Assembly (NCBI RefSeq): GCF_014859555.1
Contig: NZ_JACUTY010000001.1
Location: forward strand, 19,621 to 83,620
Length of the DNA stretch: 64,000 bases
Source of the DNA: Thiomicrospira sp.
GTDB taxonomy: Bacteria; Pseudomonadota; Gammaproteobacteria; Thiomicrospirales; Thiomicrospiraceae
Reading direction: 5' to 3'
Shown here: positions 41,790 to 50,060 of the stretch, in pieces
Position numbering within the stretch: position 1 is the stretch's first letter
Layout: every line of letters begins with the position of its first letter
The notes under the pieces: generated by a model
Told to the model about the DNA's origin: nothing
The model's input: only the letters and a program-made list of their open reading frames with translations
Databases searched by the model: none
Made by a program: the position numbers and the translations under genes

Positions 41790-43293
41790 AAGCAAAACTC
41801 AGTTTAAAGCCCGCCGCTTCTAAACGTTTGGCTTCGATTTCTAAATCCAGCAAAGACAGCGGATGGTTTTTTAACCAGTCATCCTCAAATTTGAGGTGAA
41901 TCGAATGACCTTCATTAATCACCAATAAAATTTCCGGCACTTCTAAGTCTCGTCCACGGTGAATCCGCACCGCTAAACGCAGTAATACCGTCAAATAAAT
42001 CAGTTTTTGGTTATGTGGTTCGAGCAGGTTTTCGAAGGCTTCCACCATAAACTTGCTACGGTGGTTAAGTAACATCGCGGCCAACATTTGTTTTTCTTGG
42101 TTGGTGAAGCCGGCCATATCGGACTGCTCAATTAAGTAAGCCGAATGATGGCGATAACGTTTGTAACTCACCGCCATACCGCACTCATGCAACAGACAAG
42201 CCCACTCTAACAGTTTCGGGTAATCGTATTCGCTGTCATGCAAATGCCAAACGTTGTGCGTCTGATTAAAGAACTTACGCGCGGATTGTGCCACATGCAG
42301 GGCTTGTTGCGTATCCACTTTCATCCAGGTTTGCATCGCACGCACACTGGCTTCACGCGAGTCTTCGGCAAATAAACGACCCAAGGTGTCAAACACTAGG
42401 CCTTCACGTAACGCATTCGAGCTTACAAGCATTTGCTGAATGTTTAACTCTTCGAAAGTGGCAATCAAAATTGATAGACCGGAAGCTAAAACGGGGCGTC
42501 GATCGTCCTTTAGTCCGTTGAGTTTTAAGTCTTGCACGCTGCCAGCTTTAATCATTTCGCCGCGTAGTTTTTGTAGGCCATCAAGCGTAATATTAGCCTC
42601 GCTCCAGCCATTCTCTTGCAATAAAATTCCAATAGATTTGATGGTGCCAGACGCGCCATAAGCCGAATCCCAGCCTAAATTGGTGAGAATACGGCGATGA
42701 GGGCGTAATATCTGACGTGCACTCGCAATTGCTTTGCTCATACGTTCAGCGGTCACAATATCGTCTTCAAAAAACGGCGAACTCAGACTCACGCAACCCA
42801 TTTCGGTACTGGTGAGGTGGTCGTTACTAAAACCGCGGCCGATAATATATTCGGTACTGCCGCCACCGATATCCATGATCAGGCGTTGTTCGTCGCTACT
42901 GGGCAAACCATGCACCACGCCTAAAAAGATTAAGCGGGCTTCTTCTTTACCCGAAATGATTTCGATATGATGCCCAAGTGCTTTGCGGGCGGCAATCAGA
43001 AACGCACGGCTATTACTGGCGTTGCGCAGGGTATTGGTGCCGACGGCACGCACGTTTTGGCTAGGAATATTTTTGATGAGCTGGCCAAAGCGTTCTAAAC
43101 ATTCAAGCGCGCTTGAAACCGCACTGTCGCTTAGATGGTTTTGTCGGTCTAAACCGGAACGCAATCGCACCATTTCTTTGTGTTTATCCACCACCTGTAG
43201 TTGGCCGTGGACTTCGCGTGCGACGATCATATGGAAACTGTTCGATCCCAGGTCTATCGCCGCATAAAGGTCATTATCGGATGAAGTCGTCAT
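41788..43293 (-). CDS. ppx: Exopolyphosphatase
   Basis: A 501-aa Ppx/GppA phosphatase that removes terminal phosphates from polyphosphate (or converts pppGpp to ppGpp). Seen: the ASKHA phosphate loop AIDLGSNSFHMIVA, DIGGGSTEYIIG, GASGTIKSIGI, and a C-terminal HD-like domain with LLHECGMAVSYKRYRHHSAY. The length fits Ppx more than GppA, but the two are hard to separate by sequence. It follows ppk by 74 bases with a strong hairpin in between. Confidence 0.9.
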   Translation of the reverse strand: MTTSSDNDLYAAIDLGSNSFHMIVAREVHGQLQVVDKHKEMVRLRSGLDRQNHLSDSAVSSALECLERFGQLIKNIPSQNVRAVGTNTLRNASNSRAFLIAARKALGHHIEIISGKEEARLIFLGVVHGLPSSDEQRLIMDIGGGSTEYIIGRGFSNDHLTSTEMGCVSLSSPFFEDDIVTAERMSKAIASARQILRPHRRILTNLGWDSAYGASGTIKSIGILLQENGWSEANITLDGLQKLRGEMIKAGSVQDLKLNGLKDDRRPVLASGLSILIATFEELNIQQMLVSSNALREGLVFDTLGRLFAEDSREASVRAMQTWMKVDTQQALHVAQSARKFFNQTHNVWHLHDSEYDYPKLLEWACLLHECGMAVSYKRYRHHSAYLIEQSDMAGFTNQEKQMLAAMLLNHRSKFMVEAFENLLEPHNQKLIYLTVLLRLAVRIHRGRDLEVPEILLVINEGHSIHLKFEDDWLKNHPLSLLDLEIEAKRLEAAGFKLSFA

Positions 43294-43326
43294 AAGGTCA
43301 CATCTAACTAATTTGCGCGTAGTTTA

Positions 43327-43365
43327 CTCGGTTTACTCAATCAAACCAAATTTGATTGAGCCGAG
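43327..43365 (-). promoter_or_regulatory. Hairpin between ppk and ppx
   Basis: CTCAATCAAA (43336-43345) pairs perfectly with TTTGATTGAG (43351-43360) across a five-base loop, and CTCGG/CCGAG (43327-43331, 43361-43365) extends the stem past a four-base bulge. No U-run follows on the minus strand, so it is more likely an mRNA-stability or partial-termination element than a full terminator. It starts within three bases of the ppk stop. Confidence 0.6.
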
Positions 43366-43367
43366 CC

Positions 43368-45506
43368 TTAAGATTCTGACGGGCCGCTGTATTTTTCCAC
43401 CAGCGATTGTTGAGCGTTAAACGCGACTTCATCCTGCGTAAGTTCATGCAGTTGATAACGACCGTCGGGCTGAAGTTCCCAGGCGGAGGTAGTGTCTTCC
43501 AGGTAAATTGCCAAGCCTTCGGTAAACACTTGTTGGAAACAATTGGGATCCAGAATCGGGAAACAGGTTTCAACTCGTGCCAGTAGGTTTCGGCTCATCC
43601 AATCGGCGCTGGAGCAGAAAAGTTGCGGCTCTTGGCCGTGGTTTTCAAAGTAATAAACACGGTGATGTTCCAAAAACCGACCAATAATTGAGCGCACCCG
43701 AATATTGTCCGACAAGCCCACAATTCCAGGGGTCAAACTGCAAATGCCACGTACAATTAAATCGATTTGAACACCGGCTTGTGAGGCGGCATAAAGCGCG
43801 TCAATAATTTGTTTTTCTTGTAAACCGTTCATCTTCGCGATAATTCGGGCGGGTTTGCCTTCGCGCGCGTTGTCGGCTTCGCGTGCAATACGTTCGAGCA
43901 TACCGCTATGCAAGGTAAAGGGTGATTGCAACACCACCTCCAAGTCATTCGTGTTACCCAAGCTGGTGAGCTGCTGAAAAATTTTAGTGACATCCCGGCC
44001 AATTTCCGGGCGACAAGTAAACAAGCCAAAATCGGTATAAAAACGGCTGGTGATATGATGATAGTTGCCGGTGCCCAAATGCACATAATGGCGCAATTTT
44101 TGGTCTTCGCGGCGTACCACTAAAATCATTTTAGCGTGGGTTTTATAGCCGACCACACCATACACCACGTGCACACCGGCATCCTGCAAACGCGTGGCTT
44201 GTTGAATATTGTTATCTTCATCAAAACGTGCGCGTAGCTCTACCACCGCCGTTACTTCTTTGCCATTGTTGGCCGCACGCACCAGCGCATCAATAATGGC
44301 GGATTTATCACCAGTGCGATACAAAGTCATGCGAATCGCTAACACATCCGGGTCCTTGGCCGCTTGGTTGATGAAATCAATCACGGGTGCAAACGCATCA
44401 TAAGGGTGGTGCAATAAAATATCTTGTTGGCGAATTTGCTCGAATAGGTTGTCGACTTCTTTTTTACGCGTAAACAAACGGAACCCGGCTTTGCTGGTTT
44501 TTGGCGGCGTTAATTGACGCGCCGAAAAAGGTTGGAACAATAAATCCGGTCGATTCACCATGTTGGGCACGGCATCTAACCGATGTAAGTTAACTGGGCC
44601 ACGTACTTGATAAAGGGCGCTTTTGTCGAGCTTAAAACGGTTCATTAAATATTCCACCATCGCCGGTGGGCAGTTATCCGCTACTTCCAAACGAATCGCA
44701 TCACCAAACTGGCGGCCATAAAGCTCGCCTTGCAGCGCACTCATAATGTCATCGACTTCTTCTTCGTCGATAAACAAATTGGTGTTGCGTGTGACGCGGA
44801 ACTGATAACAACCAGTCACCGTCATGCCGGGGAAAAGGTTGGCGACATTCGAGTGCAAAACTGAAGATAAAAACACAAAATCGTTTTCACCATCGGTGGC
44901 TTCTGGCGGCAGTTTGATCAAACGTGGCAATGAGCGCGGCACCTGAACAATCGCCAACCCATTCAAACGGCCAAATGCATCTTTGCCTTCAAGCGATACA
45001 ATAAAGTTTAAACTTTTGTTCAAAATTTTTGGGAAAGGGTGCGACGGATCAAGCCCCATTGGGCTTAATACCGGCTTAAGCGAATCCAAGAAATAATTAC
45101 GAATCCACTCTTTCTGTTTGTCGTTCCAATGGTTACGACGCACAAACCGAATATTTTCTTTTTCCAATGCCGGAATCAAAATATGGTTAAGCGTGTTGTA
45201 CTGGTCTTTCACCACTTCATGTGCGACTTCGGTGAGCATGGTAATGGCTTCTTTCGGTGCCATATTGTCCGGCTGAGTGCGTGCGCCCGGGTCTTTCGAC
45301 AGTTCCATCAGGCTGGCTAAACGCACTTCAAAAAACTCATCCATATTGCTGCTCGAAATACACAGAAACTTCAGCCGCTCAAGCAACGGAATTTCTGGGT
45401 TTTTGGCCTGCGCCAATACGCGGCGGTTAAATTCTAATAAACTGCGTTCGCGGTTAAAGTAAACCGGCTGCATGATTTGTTCGGGTTGTTCAGGTATCGT
45501 GTTCAT
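43368..45506 (-). CDS. ppk1: Polyphosphate kinase 1
   Basis: A 712-aa PPK1, which polymerises the gamma phosphate of ATP into inorganic polyphosphate. Seen: the N-terminal domain YFNRERSLLEFNRRVL and SSNMDEFFEVR, the head domain, and the catalytic C-terminal domains with VVGYKTHAKMILV, YVHLGTGNYHH, FTCRPEIGRDV and SSADWMSRNL. Length and motif order are normal. With ppx downstream on the same strand it forms a polyphosphate synthesis/breakdown unit. Confidence 0.96.
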   Translation of the reverse strand: MNTIPEQPEQIMQPVYFNRERSLLEFNRRVLAQAKNPEIPLLERLKFLCISSSNMDEFFEVRLASLMELSKDPGARTQPDNMAPKEAITMLTEVAHEVVKDQYNTLNHILIPALEKENIRFVRRNHWNDKQKEWIRNYFLDSLKPVLSPMGLDPSHPFPKILNKSLNFIVSLEGKDAFGRLNGLAIVQVPRSLPRLIKLPPEATDGENDFVFLSSVLHSNVANLFPGMTVTGCYQFRVTRNTNLFIDEEEVDDIMSALQGELYGRQFGDAIRLEVADNCPPAMVEYLMNRFKLDKSALYQVRGPVNLHRLDAVPNMVNRPDLLFQPFSARQLTPPKTSKAGFRLFTRKKEVDNLFEQIRQQDILLHHPYDAFAPVIDFINQAAKDPDVLAIRMTLYRTGDKSAIIDALVRAANNGKEVTAVVELRARFDEDNNIQQATRLQDAGVHVVYGVVGYKTHAKMILVVRREDQKLRHYVHLGTGNYHHITSRFYTDFGLFTCRPEIGRDVTKIFQQLTSLGNTNDLEVVLQSPFTLHSGMLERIAREADNAREGKPARIIAKMNGLQEKQIIDALYAASQAGVQIDLIVRGICSLTPGIVGLSDNIRVRSIIGRFLEHHRVYYFENHGQEPQLFCSSADWMSRNLLARVETCFPILDPNCFQQVFTEGLAIYLEDTTSAWELQPDGRYQLHELTQDEVAFNAQQSLVEKYSGPSES

Positions 45507-45877
45507 TCTTCAAACCTTGATGAGTGAAAGTGTGTGCGTAATTCCATCTATTCTAGCTCAAACCGCCGGAATTGGCATGACGGTTTGGTGAAATTACACC
45601 TTAATAACAAACCACCAGGCCTGGTGGTAGAGGAATTAAGCCCATTTATTAATCAGTTCAATTGGCTATTAAATGGCTAATACAAACTTAAGTAATGATT
45701 AGATAGTTTTTAGTGTGCTAGTTTGGTTACATTGCAGGCTTTTATTAATGTTAATGTGTAGAATTAAGAACCTTATTCATTGATTTATGATTTGACTAAT
45801 GACAAGATTAATACAAGGTGCTATTTTGTACACATTAACGGCTATATTTGAACTTAGTGTAAGTTATTGAGGACTTT
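45507..45877. other. Intergenic region ppk1 / hipB
   Basis: A 371-base AT-rich divergent gap. It contains a perfect 18-bp palindrome ACCACCAGGCCTGGTGGT at 45611-45628, then about 200 bases of AT-rich sequence that must hold the hipBA promoter. A TTGACT at about 45791 is visible, but no -10 at the right distance convinces me. No ORF is supported. Confidence 0.5.
45611..45628. repeat. Perfect 18-bp copy of the iterated palindrome
   Basis: ACCACCAGGCCTGGTGGT, an exact palindrome in the ppk1-hipB gap. It is the longest perfect symmetric form together with the AGCACCAGGCCTGGTGCT copy at 63880-63897, and shows that the symmetric context extends beyond the ten-base core where coding constraint is absent. 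Confidence 0.9.
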
Positions 45878-46207
45878 ATGGGATTTGAAGCTAAATCAGC
45901 GGCGGCGATGGCAGAAGAATTGGGTGAGCGTTTAAAGCAAGCGCGGCTAAACCAAAACAAAACGCAAATGGAAGTTGCGGAGATAGTCGGCGTGTCGAGA
46001 AAAACCATCCTAAACGCCGAAAAAGGCAAAGCTCAGATTGAGGTATTTGTGGCGATTTTACAAGCGCTGGATTTGGTTAAGCAGCTCGATCTTTTTTTAC
46101 CACCACAACTTATTTCGCCGATTCAACTGGCAAAACTACAAGGCCAGCAGCGCCAACGCGCCTCCGGCCAACGCAGCCAGCATGACAAGGATGAACTCGA
46201 ATGGTAA
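45878..46207 (+). CDS. XRE-family regulator, HipB-like antitoxin
   Basis: A 109-aa helix-turn-helix protein. Seen: the XRE domain (about residues 14-66), LGERLKQARLNQNKTQMEVAEIVGVSRKTI, followed by a short glutamine/arginine-rich tail. It overlaps the HipA-like gene by seven bases, the usual antitoxin-toxin order. By analogy with HipB it would bind its own promoter and hold the kinase inactive. TGAGGAC precedes the ATG. No clear operator palindrome was found upstream. Confidence 0.85.
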   Translation: MGFEAKSAAAMAEELGERLKQARLNQNKTQMEVAEIVGVSRKTILNAEKGKAQIEVFVAILQALDLVKQLDLFLPPQLISPIQLAKLQGQQRQRASGQRSQHDKDELEW

Positions 46208-47517
46208 TGGAAGTTGTTAATGTCAATTATCTAGAACATGATGTCGGTGCGGTGAGTTTTAATACTGAAACCGGACAGGGCGCATTTGAATATTCGCCAA
46301 AATTTATCGCAACGGACATCGAACTATCACCGTTAAAAATGCCGCTGGCCAAACGTATTTACAGTTTTCCGGAGCTTGATTTTGAAACGTTTAAAGGCCT
46401 ACCAGGCCTGGTAGCCGACTCGTTGCCGGATGATTTCGGTAATGCAGTGTTAAATGCTTGGGTGGCGGCACAAGGTAAATCACCGCAAGAAATTACGCCA
46501 CTGCAACGTTTGCAATACACCGGCAAACGCGGCATGGGTGCGCTGGAATATGCGCCCGCCACAGATGTAAAAGGCTTTAATGCCTCACAGCAGGTTGAAA
46601 TTGAATCCTTGATTACCATGGCGCAAGAAGTTCTCGATGCGCGAGATCAATTCAGTATTCAGCTTGAAAAAAGTGGGCAGGAAGATAGTGAAGCAATGTT
46701 GGCGTTGCTTTCTGTCGGCATGAGTGCCGGCGGCGCAAGACCCAAAGCCGTGCTCGCATTTAATCAAGATTTTAGCCAAGTCCGATCCGGCCAAACTCAA
46801 ATCCCCGAAGGCTTCACTCATTACTTAATGAAGTTTGACGGCGTTAGCGAGCACCACAAAGATCAACAAACTTTTGGCGATCCTCTCGGTTATGGTGCAA
46901 TGGAATATGTGTATTATTTAATGGCGACCGAATGCGGCATTGAGATGATGCCCTGTCATTTGCTGCCGGAAGGCAATCGCCGTCATTTTATGACCCAGCG
47001 TTTTGACCGCATCAACAATCAGAAAGTGCATATCCAAACCCTAAATGGCCTGGCGCATGTTGATTATAAAAAGCCGGGTTCGTTTTCCTATGCCGAATTG
47101 TTTAGCGTAGCTAGACAACTCAAACTGCCCGCTAGCGATGCCGAACAACTCTTAAGACGCATGACCTTTAATATCGTCGCCAGAAACCACGACGACCATG
47201 CCAAAAACATCGCCTTTATGCTCAAAGGCAAACAATGGCGTTTAGCACCCGCCTATGATTTGGCGTACAGCTATAAACCCGAAAGCAAATGGGTAAACAG
47301 CCACTGGATGAGCCTAAACGGCAAACGCAACAATTTCACCCGAGACGATTTCTATTCGCTGGAAAAACTCAGCCCCATGTTCACCCGTACTAAAATCAAC
47401 ACTATCATCGACGAAACGATTGAAAAGGTTTCAAACTGGTCGCAACTTGCACGAAAAAACGATGTCCCGAAACCACTACGCGAAGCGGTTGAAAGCAATC
47501 TAAGGCTAAAAATTTAG
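46201..47517 (+). CDS. HipA-like serine/threonine kinase toxin
   Basis: A 438-aa HipA-family protein. Seen: the N-terminal HipA domain with FKGLPGLVADSLPDDFG, the glycine-rich loop MSAGGARPKAVLAF, the catalytic region FNIVARNHDDHAKNIAF (about residue 325) and the following APAYDLAYSY metal-binding motif. All expected kinase residues are present, so it looks active. HipA proteins phosphorylate translation factors such as GltX and induce dormancy. Start ATG at 46201 lies before the hipB-like stop; the ATG at 46207 is an alternative. GLPGLVADS is encoded by a 16-bp CTACCAGGCCTGGTAG palindrome. Confidence 0.88.
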   Translation: MVMEVVNVNYLEHDVGAVSFNTETGQGAFEYSPKFIATDIELSPLKMPLAKRIYSFPELDFETFKGLPGLVADSLPDDFGNAVLNAWVAAQGKSPQEITPLQRLQYTGKRGMGALEYAPATDVKGFNASQQVEIESLITMAQEVLDARDQFSIQLEKSGQEDSEAMLALLSVGMSAGGARPKAVLAFNQDFSQVRSGQTQIPEGFTHYLMKFDGVSEHHKDQQTFGDPLGYGAMEYVYYLMATECGIEMMPCHLLPEGNRRHFMTQRFDRINNQKVHIQTLNGLAHVDYKKPGSFSYAELFSVARQLKLPASDAEQLLRRMTFNIVARNHDDHAKNIAFMLKGKQWRLAPAYDLAYSYKPESKWVNSHWMSLNGKRNNFTRDDFYSLEKLSPMFTRTKINTIIDETIEKVSNWSQLARKNDVPKPLREAVESNLRLKI

Positions 47518-47644
47518 TCTTCTCTATTCGTCCTTTGCACGCGTCAGGGCGTAAAAGAAAAAAGGTTAATATTCCAGTGCCCAGGACTGATAGGAGAGCT
47601 TCTTGTTTGGCGACTTTTCCCTCGTATTTTTTGGCGTAGCCAAA

Positions 47645-48022
47645 TCATATTAGGGGTAATACAAAGGCAAAAAATGCGCCGATACACCAAATGACAACCG
47701 CGCTCCAAAAGAAACGATGATTCCAACGGTTAGCGGATTGACAGGCTTTAGCTAAGTCAGGGTCGGCAGGACAGGTGCGACCCGGGCGATAAAGCAACCA
47801 ACCGGCTATCAACAAAATCACGGCGGTGATGCCAAAGGTCAGCGCCGGGTTCATGCCAAACCATTGTAAAAACGGCAGTTGCTCACTATACAAACTCACC
47901 ACCGTAGACCCCATGCCAAGGCTCACCAATATGACCGGTAACGCACAGCATAGTAAGGTCGGCACGGAAGCGAATAAAATCCAGATGCCCCACTTTTTGG
48001 GTTTGACGGCGTTATTTTCCAC
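47645..48022 (-). CDS. MerT-like membrane metal transporter
   Basis: A 125-aa protein starting at the GTG at 48022 (VENNAVKPKKWGIW), preceded by GGGAG, and overlapping the GDCCVxC gene by 11 bases. The track start is less likely. Seen: three hydrophobic segments and the vicinal cysteine pair PTLLCCALPVILVSLGMG in the first, as in MerT, which passes Hg(II) from the periplasm inward. A further Cys lies in the loop RTCPADPDLAKACQS. It is the last gene of a MerR-controlled cassette. No mercuric reductase is next to it. Confidence 0.75.
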   Translation of the reverse strand: MENNAVKPKKWGIWILFASVPTLLCCALPVILVSLGMGSTVVSLYSEQLPFLQWFGMNPALTFGITAVILLIAGWLLYRPGRTCPADPDLAKACQSANRWNHRFFWSAVVIWCIGAFFAFVLPLI

Positions 48023-48233
48023 AGCAGCAACTCCCTTGTTTACCGGATTGTTGAATGGGCGGACAGGGTACATCCCCATACGAGCAATACACGCAACAGT
48101 CTCCAGGTAAAGGTTTTAATAACGTGCCACAAAAGCTGCATTCATAAAAATACTGGCAGGCATCCGTCGGCATCTGTTCGGTTTTGCTTTGGCCGCATTG
48201 CGGACAGGTTAAGGTGGATTCAAGCGTGATCAT
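48012..48233 (-). CDS. GDCCVxC-type small cysteine-rich protein
   Basis: A 73-aa cysteine-rich protein. Seen: an N-terminal CPQCG pair, CSFCG, the motif GDCCVYCSYGDVPCPP and a terminal CCCG, twelve cysteines in all. This matches the small GDCCVxC family found beside mer-like genes; its function is not established but metal handling is likely. Its ATG overlaps the stop of the HMA gene (ATGA), a sign of coupled translation. The TTG at 48239 is a less likely start. Confidence 0.78.
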   Translation of the reverse strand: MITLESTLTCPQCGQSKTEQMPTDACQYFYECSFCGTLLKPLPGDCCVYCSYGDVPCPPIQQSGKQGSCCCGK

Positions 48234-48547
48234 AAGCAATTATCCTTCACGCTCATGGATTTAAACGCAAAGCCGCGTTGGCGAAAAATAGCGGTCAGTT
48301 GGCTTTCGGTGAAGGCCACAGATGCGTCGGTGCAAATCTTGACCTCACCTTTTTTAACATCCGTTTTAATCGACTTAACGCCATCCATGTTCTTAAACTC
48401 GGCCTCTGCGCGCGGTACACAACTGATGCAGGTAACACCGCCGATTTGAATGTCATAGCCCTTTTCAGCGGCGAGTAGGTTCGGTGTGCTCAATAGCATC
48501 GCAAGGCCGGCCATGCCTATCTTCCATACAGGTGGTTTTGTTTTCAT
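48230..48547 (-). CDS. Periplasmic heavy-metal-associated (MerP-like) protein
   Basis: A 105-aa exported protein with one HMA fold. I choose the ATG at 48547 (MKTKPPVWKIG), preceded by GGAGA. Seen: a signal peptide (GMAGLAMLLSTPNLLAAEKG) and the metal-binding loop GGVTCISCVPRAE, a CxxC variant of MerP's GMTCxxC, plus a further Cys in CTDASV and at the C-terminus. It probably scavenges a soft metal in the periplasm and hands it to the MerT-like protein. Confidence 0.8.
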   Translation of the reverse strand: MKTKPPVWKIGMAGLAMLLSTPNLLAAEKGYDIQIGGVTCISCVPRAEAEFKNMDGVKSIKTDVKKGEVKICTDASVAFTESQLTAIFRQRGFAFKSMSVKDNCL

Positions 48548-48950
48548 GTGAGTCTCCATAAAAATGTTTAATTAAACTACAGTCTTCCAAGCGGTCACCT
48601 TGATGACACTGTGCCCGCAATTGTTCAAGCCCCGCTTTAATTTGCAATAAATCAGCAACGCGCTGGTTAATTTGGTTAATTTTCAATGTTGCACGTTGTC
48701 CAATATCGTCGCATTGTGTGGTGGGTTGCTGATGCAATTCGATCAGCTCTTTAATTTCTTCCAGTGTAAAACCCAGCGCTTGCGCGCGGCGAATAAAACC
48801 CAGTCGTTCGACACTTATTTGATTGTAAAGTCGATAACCCGACGCACTGCGTTGCGCAGGATGAATGAGGCCTAATTGCTCGTAATAACGCACTGTATCG
48901 GTTTTGACTTGAGCCAATTGCGCCAGTTTGCCAATCGTCAGTTCAGTCAT
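48465..48950 (-). CDS. MerR-family metal-responsive regulator
   Basis: A 161-aa MerR-type regulator. The track start is too early; MTELTIGKLAQLAQVKTDTV at 48950 is the conserved start. Seen: the winged HTH with VRYYEQLGLIHPAQRSASGYR, a dimerisation helix, and cysteines in TTQCDD and AQCHQGDRLEDCSLI, which resemble the metal-binding positions of ZntR/CadR/MerR proteins. Metal specificity cannot be settled. The ORF runs about 83 bases into the HMA gene in another frame, giving an unusual C-terminal tail (HENKTTCMEDRHGRPC) with two more cysteines. A MerR-type operator lies directly upstream. Confidence 0.85.
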   Translation of the reverse strand: MTELTIGKLAQLAQVKTDTVRYYEQLGLIHPAQRSASGYRLYNQISVERLGFIRRAQALGFTLEEIKELIELHQQPTTQCDDIGQRATLKINQINQRVADLLQIKAGLEQLRAQCHQGDRLEDCSLIKHFYGDSHENKTTCMEDRHGRPCDAIEHTEPTRR

Positions 48951-48969
48951 CTTTTCCCCTTTTAGTAGC

Positions 48970-49001
48970 ATGATAAACCTTGGACTATACCCCAAGGTCA
49001 A
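48970..49001 (-). promoter_or_regulatory. MerR-type promoter and operator
   Basis: On the minus strand TTGACC (49001-48996) is followed by the dyad ACCTTGG-GGTATAGT-CCAAGGT (48998-48977) and by TTATCA(T) (48976-48970). The -35 to -10 distance is 19-20 bases, the over-long spacer that MerR-family activators correct by twisting DNA. The dyad fills the spacer exactly. It would drive the merR-HMA-GDCCVxC-MerT cassette and may also affect the divergent transporter gene. Confidence 0.8.
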
Positions 49002-49075
49002 GTGTGGCAGATAATTTTTTTGCGTTGCTTTTAATGGTGGTTAAAATAGCCTTCCAAATTGACAGGAAGATAGCC

Positions 49076-50026
49076 ATGCAACGCATCACCTTAGAGCGTT
49101 ATCAAATTGTGTTTTATGCGCTGGCGATTGGGGCAGGCCTGGTGGTCGGTGCGCTCACTTCTGGATTTAACAGGGTATTTGAAAGTTTGCTGTGGCCGGT
49201 ATTGGCGTTATTGCTGTATGCGACGTTTGTGCAAGTGCCGTTACTGCATTTAAAACAAGCCTTTAGTGACCGGCGTTTTGCCTTGGCAAATTTGGTCGGT
49301 AATTTTGTACTGGTGCCGCTGATGGTATGGGGGTTAATCCAATTTTTACCCGATGATCCGCTGTTGCGTTTGGGGGTGTTATTGGTATTGCTGGTACCTT
49401 GTACCGACTGGTTTATTACCTTCACCCAACTCGGCAAAGGCTGTAGTGCGCGGGCGATTGCGATTTCGCCGATTAATTTGGGTTTGCAGTTGTTGCTGTT
49501 GCCGTTTTATTTGTGGCTGATGCTACCACAAAGTTTTAGTATCGAAGTTGAATGGCACGCGTTACAGGGCGCGGTGTTGGTTATTTTAGTCCCGCTAATC
49601 TTGGCGTTAGTGAGCGAAAAATGGATTGAACGCAAAGCCGAACGTGCACAGTACCGTGAGATGTTGGCTTGGTGGCCGGTTCCCTTATTGGCGCTGGTGG
49701 TGTTTTTAATTGCCGCTTCACAAGCGCAGGCGGCATGGTTGGCGGCGCAGAGTTTGCTGGCGGTGATCCCGGTTTATATTGCGTTTTTAATTTCAGCCGC
49801 ATTATTAGCCAAGCTAATGAGCCACGCTTTAAAATTCGATGCCGAACACGGACGAACCTTGGCCTTTAGTTTTGGCACACGTAATTCGTTTGTGGTATTG
49901 CCAATAGCACTGAGTTTGCCGCAAGGCGCGGAAATCGTTACCCTAGTGATCGTAGTGCAATCACTGGTTGAACTGATTGGCATGGTGTTTTATTTATGGT
50001 GGTTGCCGCAAAAACTATTTAAATAA
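49076..50026 (+). CDS. ACR3/BASS-type transporter, possible arsenite efflux
   Basis: A 316-aa ten-helix permease of the bile acid/arsenite/riboflavin superfamily. I choose the ATG at 49076 (MQRITLERYQIVFYALAIG), with AGGAAGA upstream. Seen: VLLVLLVPCTDWFITFTQLG, which carries the conserved Cys of ACR3-like proteins, and FSFGTRNSFVVLPIALSLP. Such proteins export arsenite or related oxyanions, yet no arsR or arsC is next to it, so the substrate is uncertain. It is divergent from the MerR cassette and its upstream region includes the MerR-type operator. Confidence 0.78.
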   Translation: MQRITLERYQIVFYALAIGAGLVVGALTSGFNRVFESLLWPVLALLLYATFVQVPLLHLKQAFSDRRFALANLVGNFVLVPLMVWGLIQFLPDDPLLRLGVLLVLLVPCTDWFITFTQLGKGCSARAIAISPINLGLQLLLLPFYLWLMLPQSFSIEVEWHALQGAVLVILVPLILALVSEKWIERKAERAQYREMLAWWPVPLLALVVFLIAASQAQAAWLAAQSLLAVIPVYIAFLISAALLAKLMSHALKFDAEHGRTLAFSFGTRNSFVVLPIALSLPQGAEIVTLVIVVQSLVELIGMVFYLWWLPQKLFK

Positions 50027-50050
50027 AATTACTGCACCTAGCCTAGGAAA

Positions 50051-50060
50051 CCAGGCCTGG
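50051..50060. repeat. Intergenic copy of the iterated palindrome
   Basis: CCAGGCCTGG in AAACCAGGCCTGGTGGTT, in the 46-base gap between the convergent ACR3-like gene and the broken metallohydrolase gene. A second small palindrome, CCTAGG, lies just before it. A terminator role is possible but no T-tract follows. Confidence 0.7.

Noticed and set aside
47544-47726. 60-aa minus-strand ORF after the HipA-like gene
   Set aside because: Overlaps the MerT-like gene end in another frame with no start context; the gap here shows nothing I can name.
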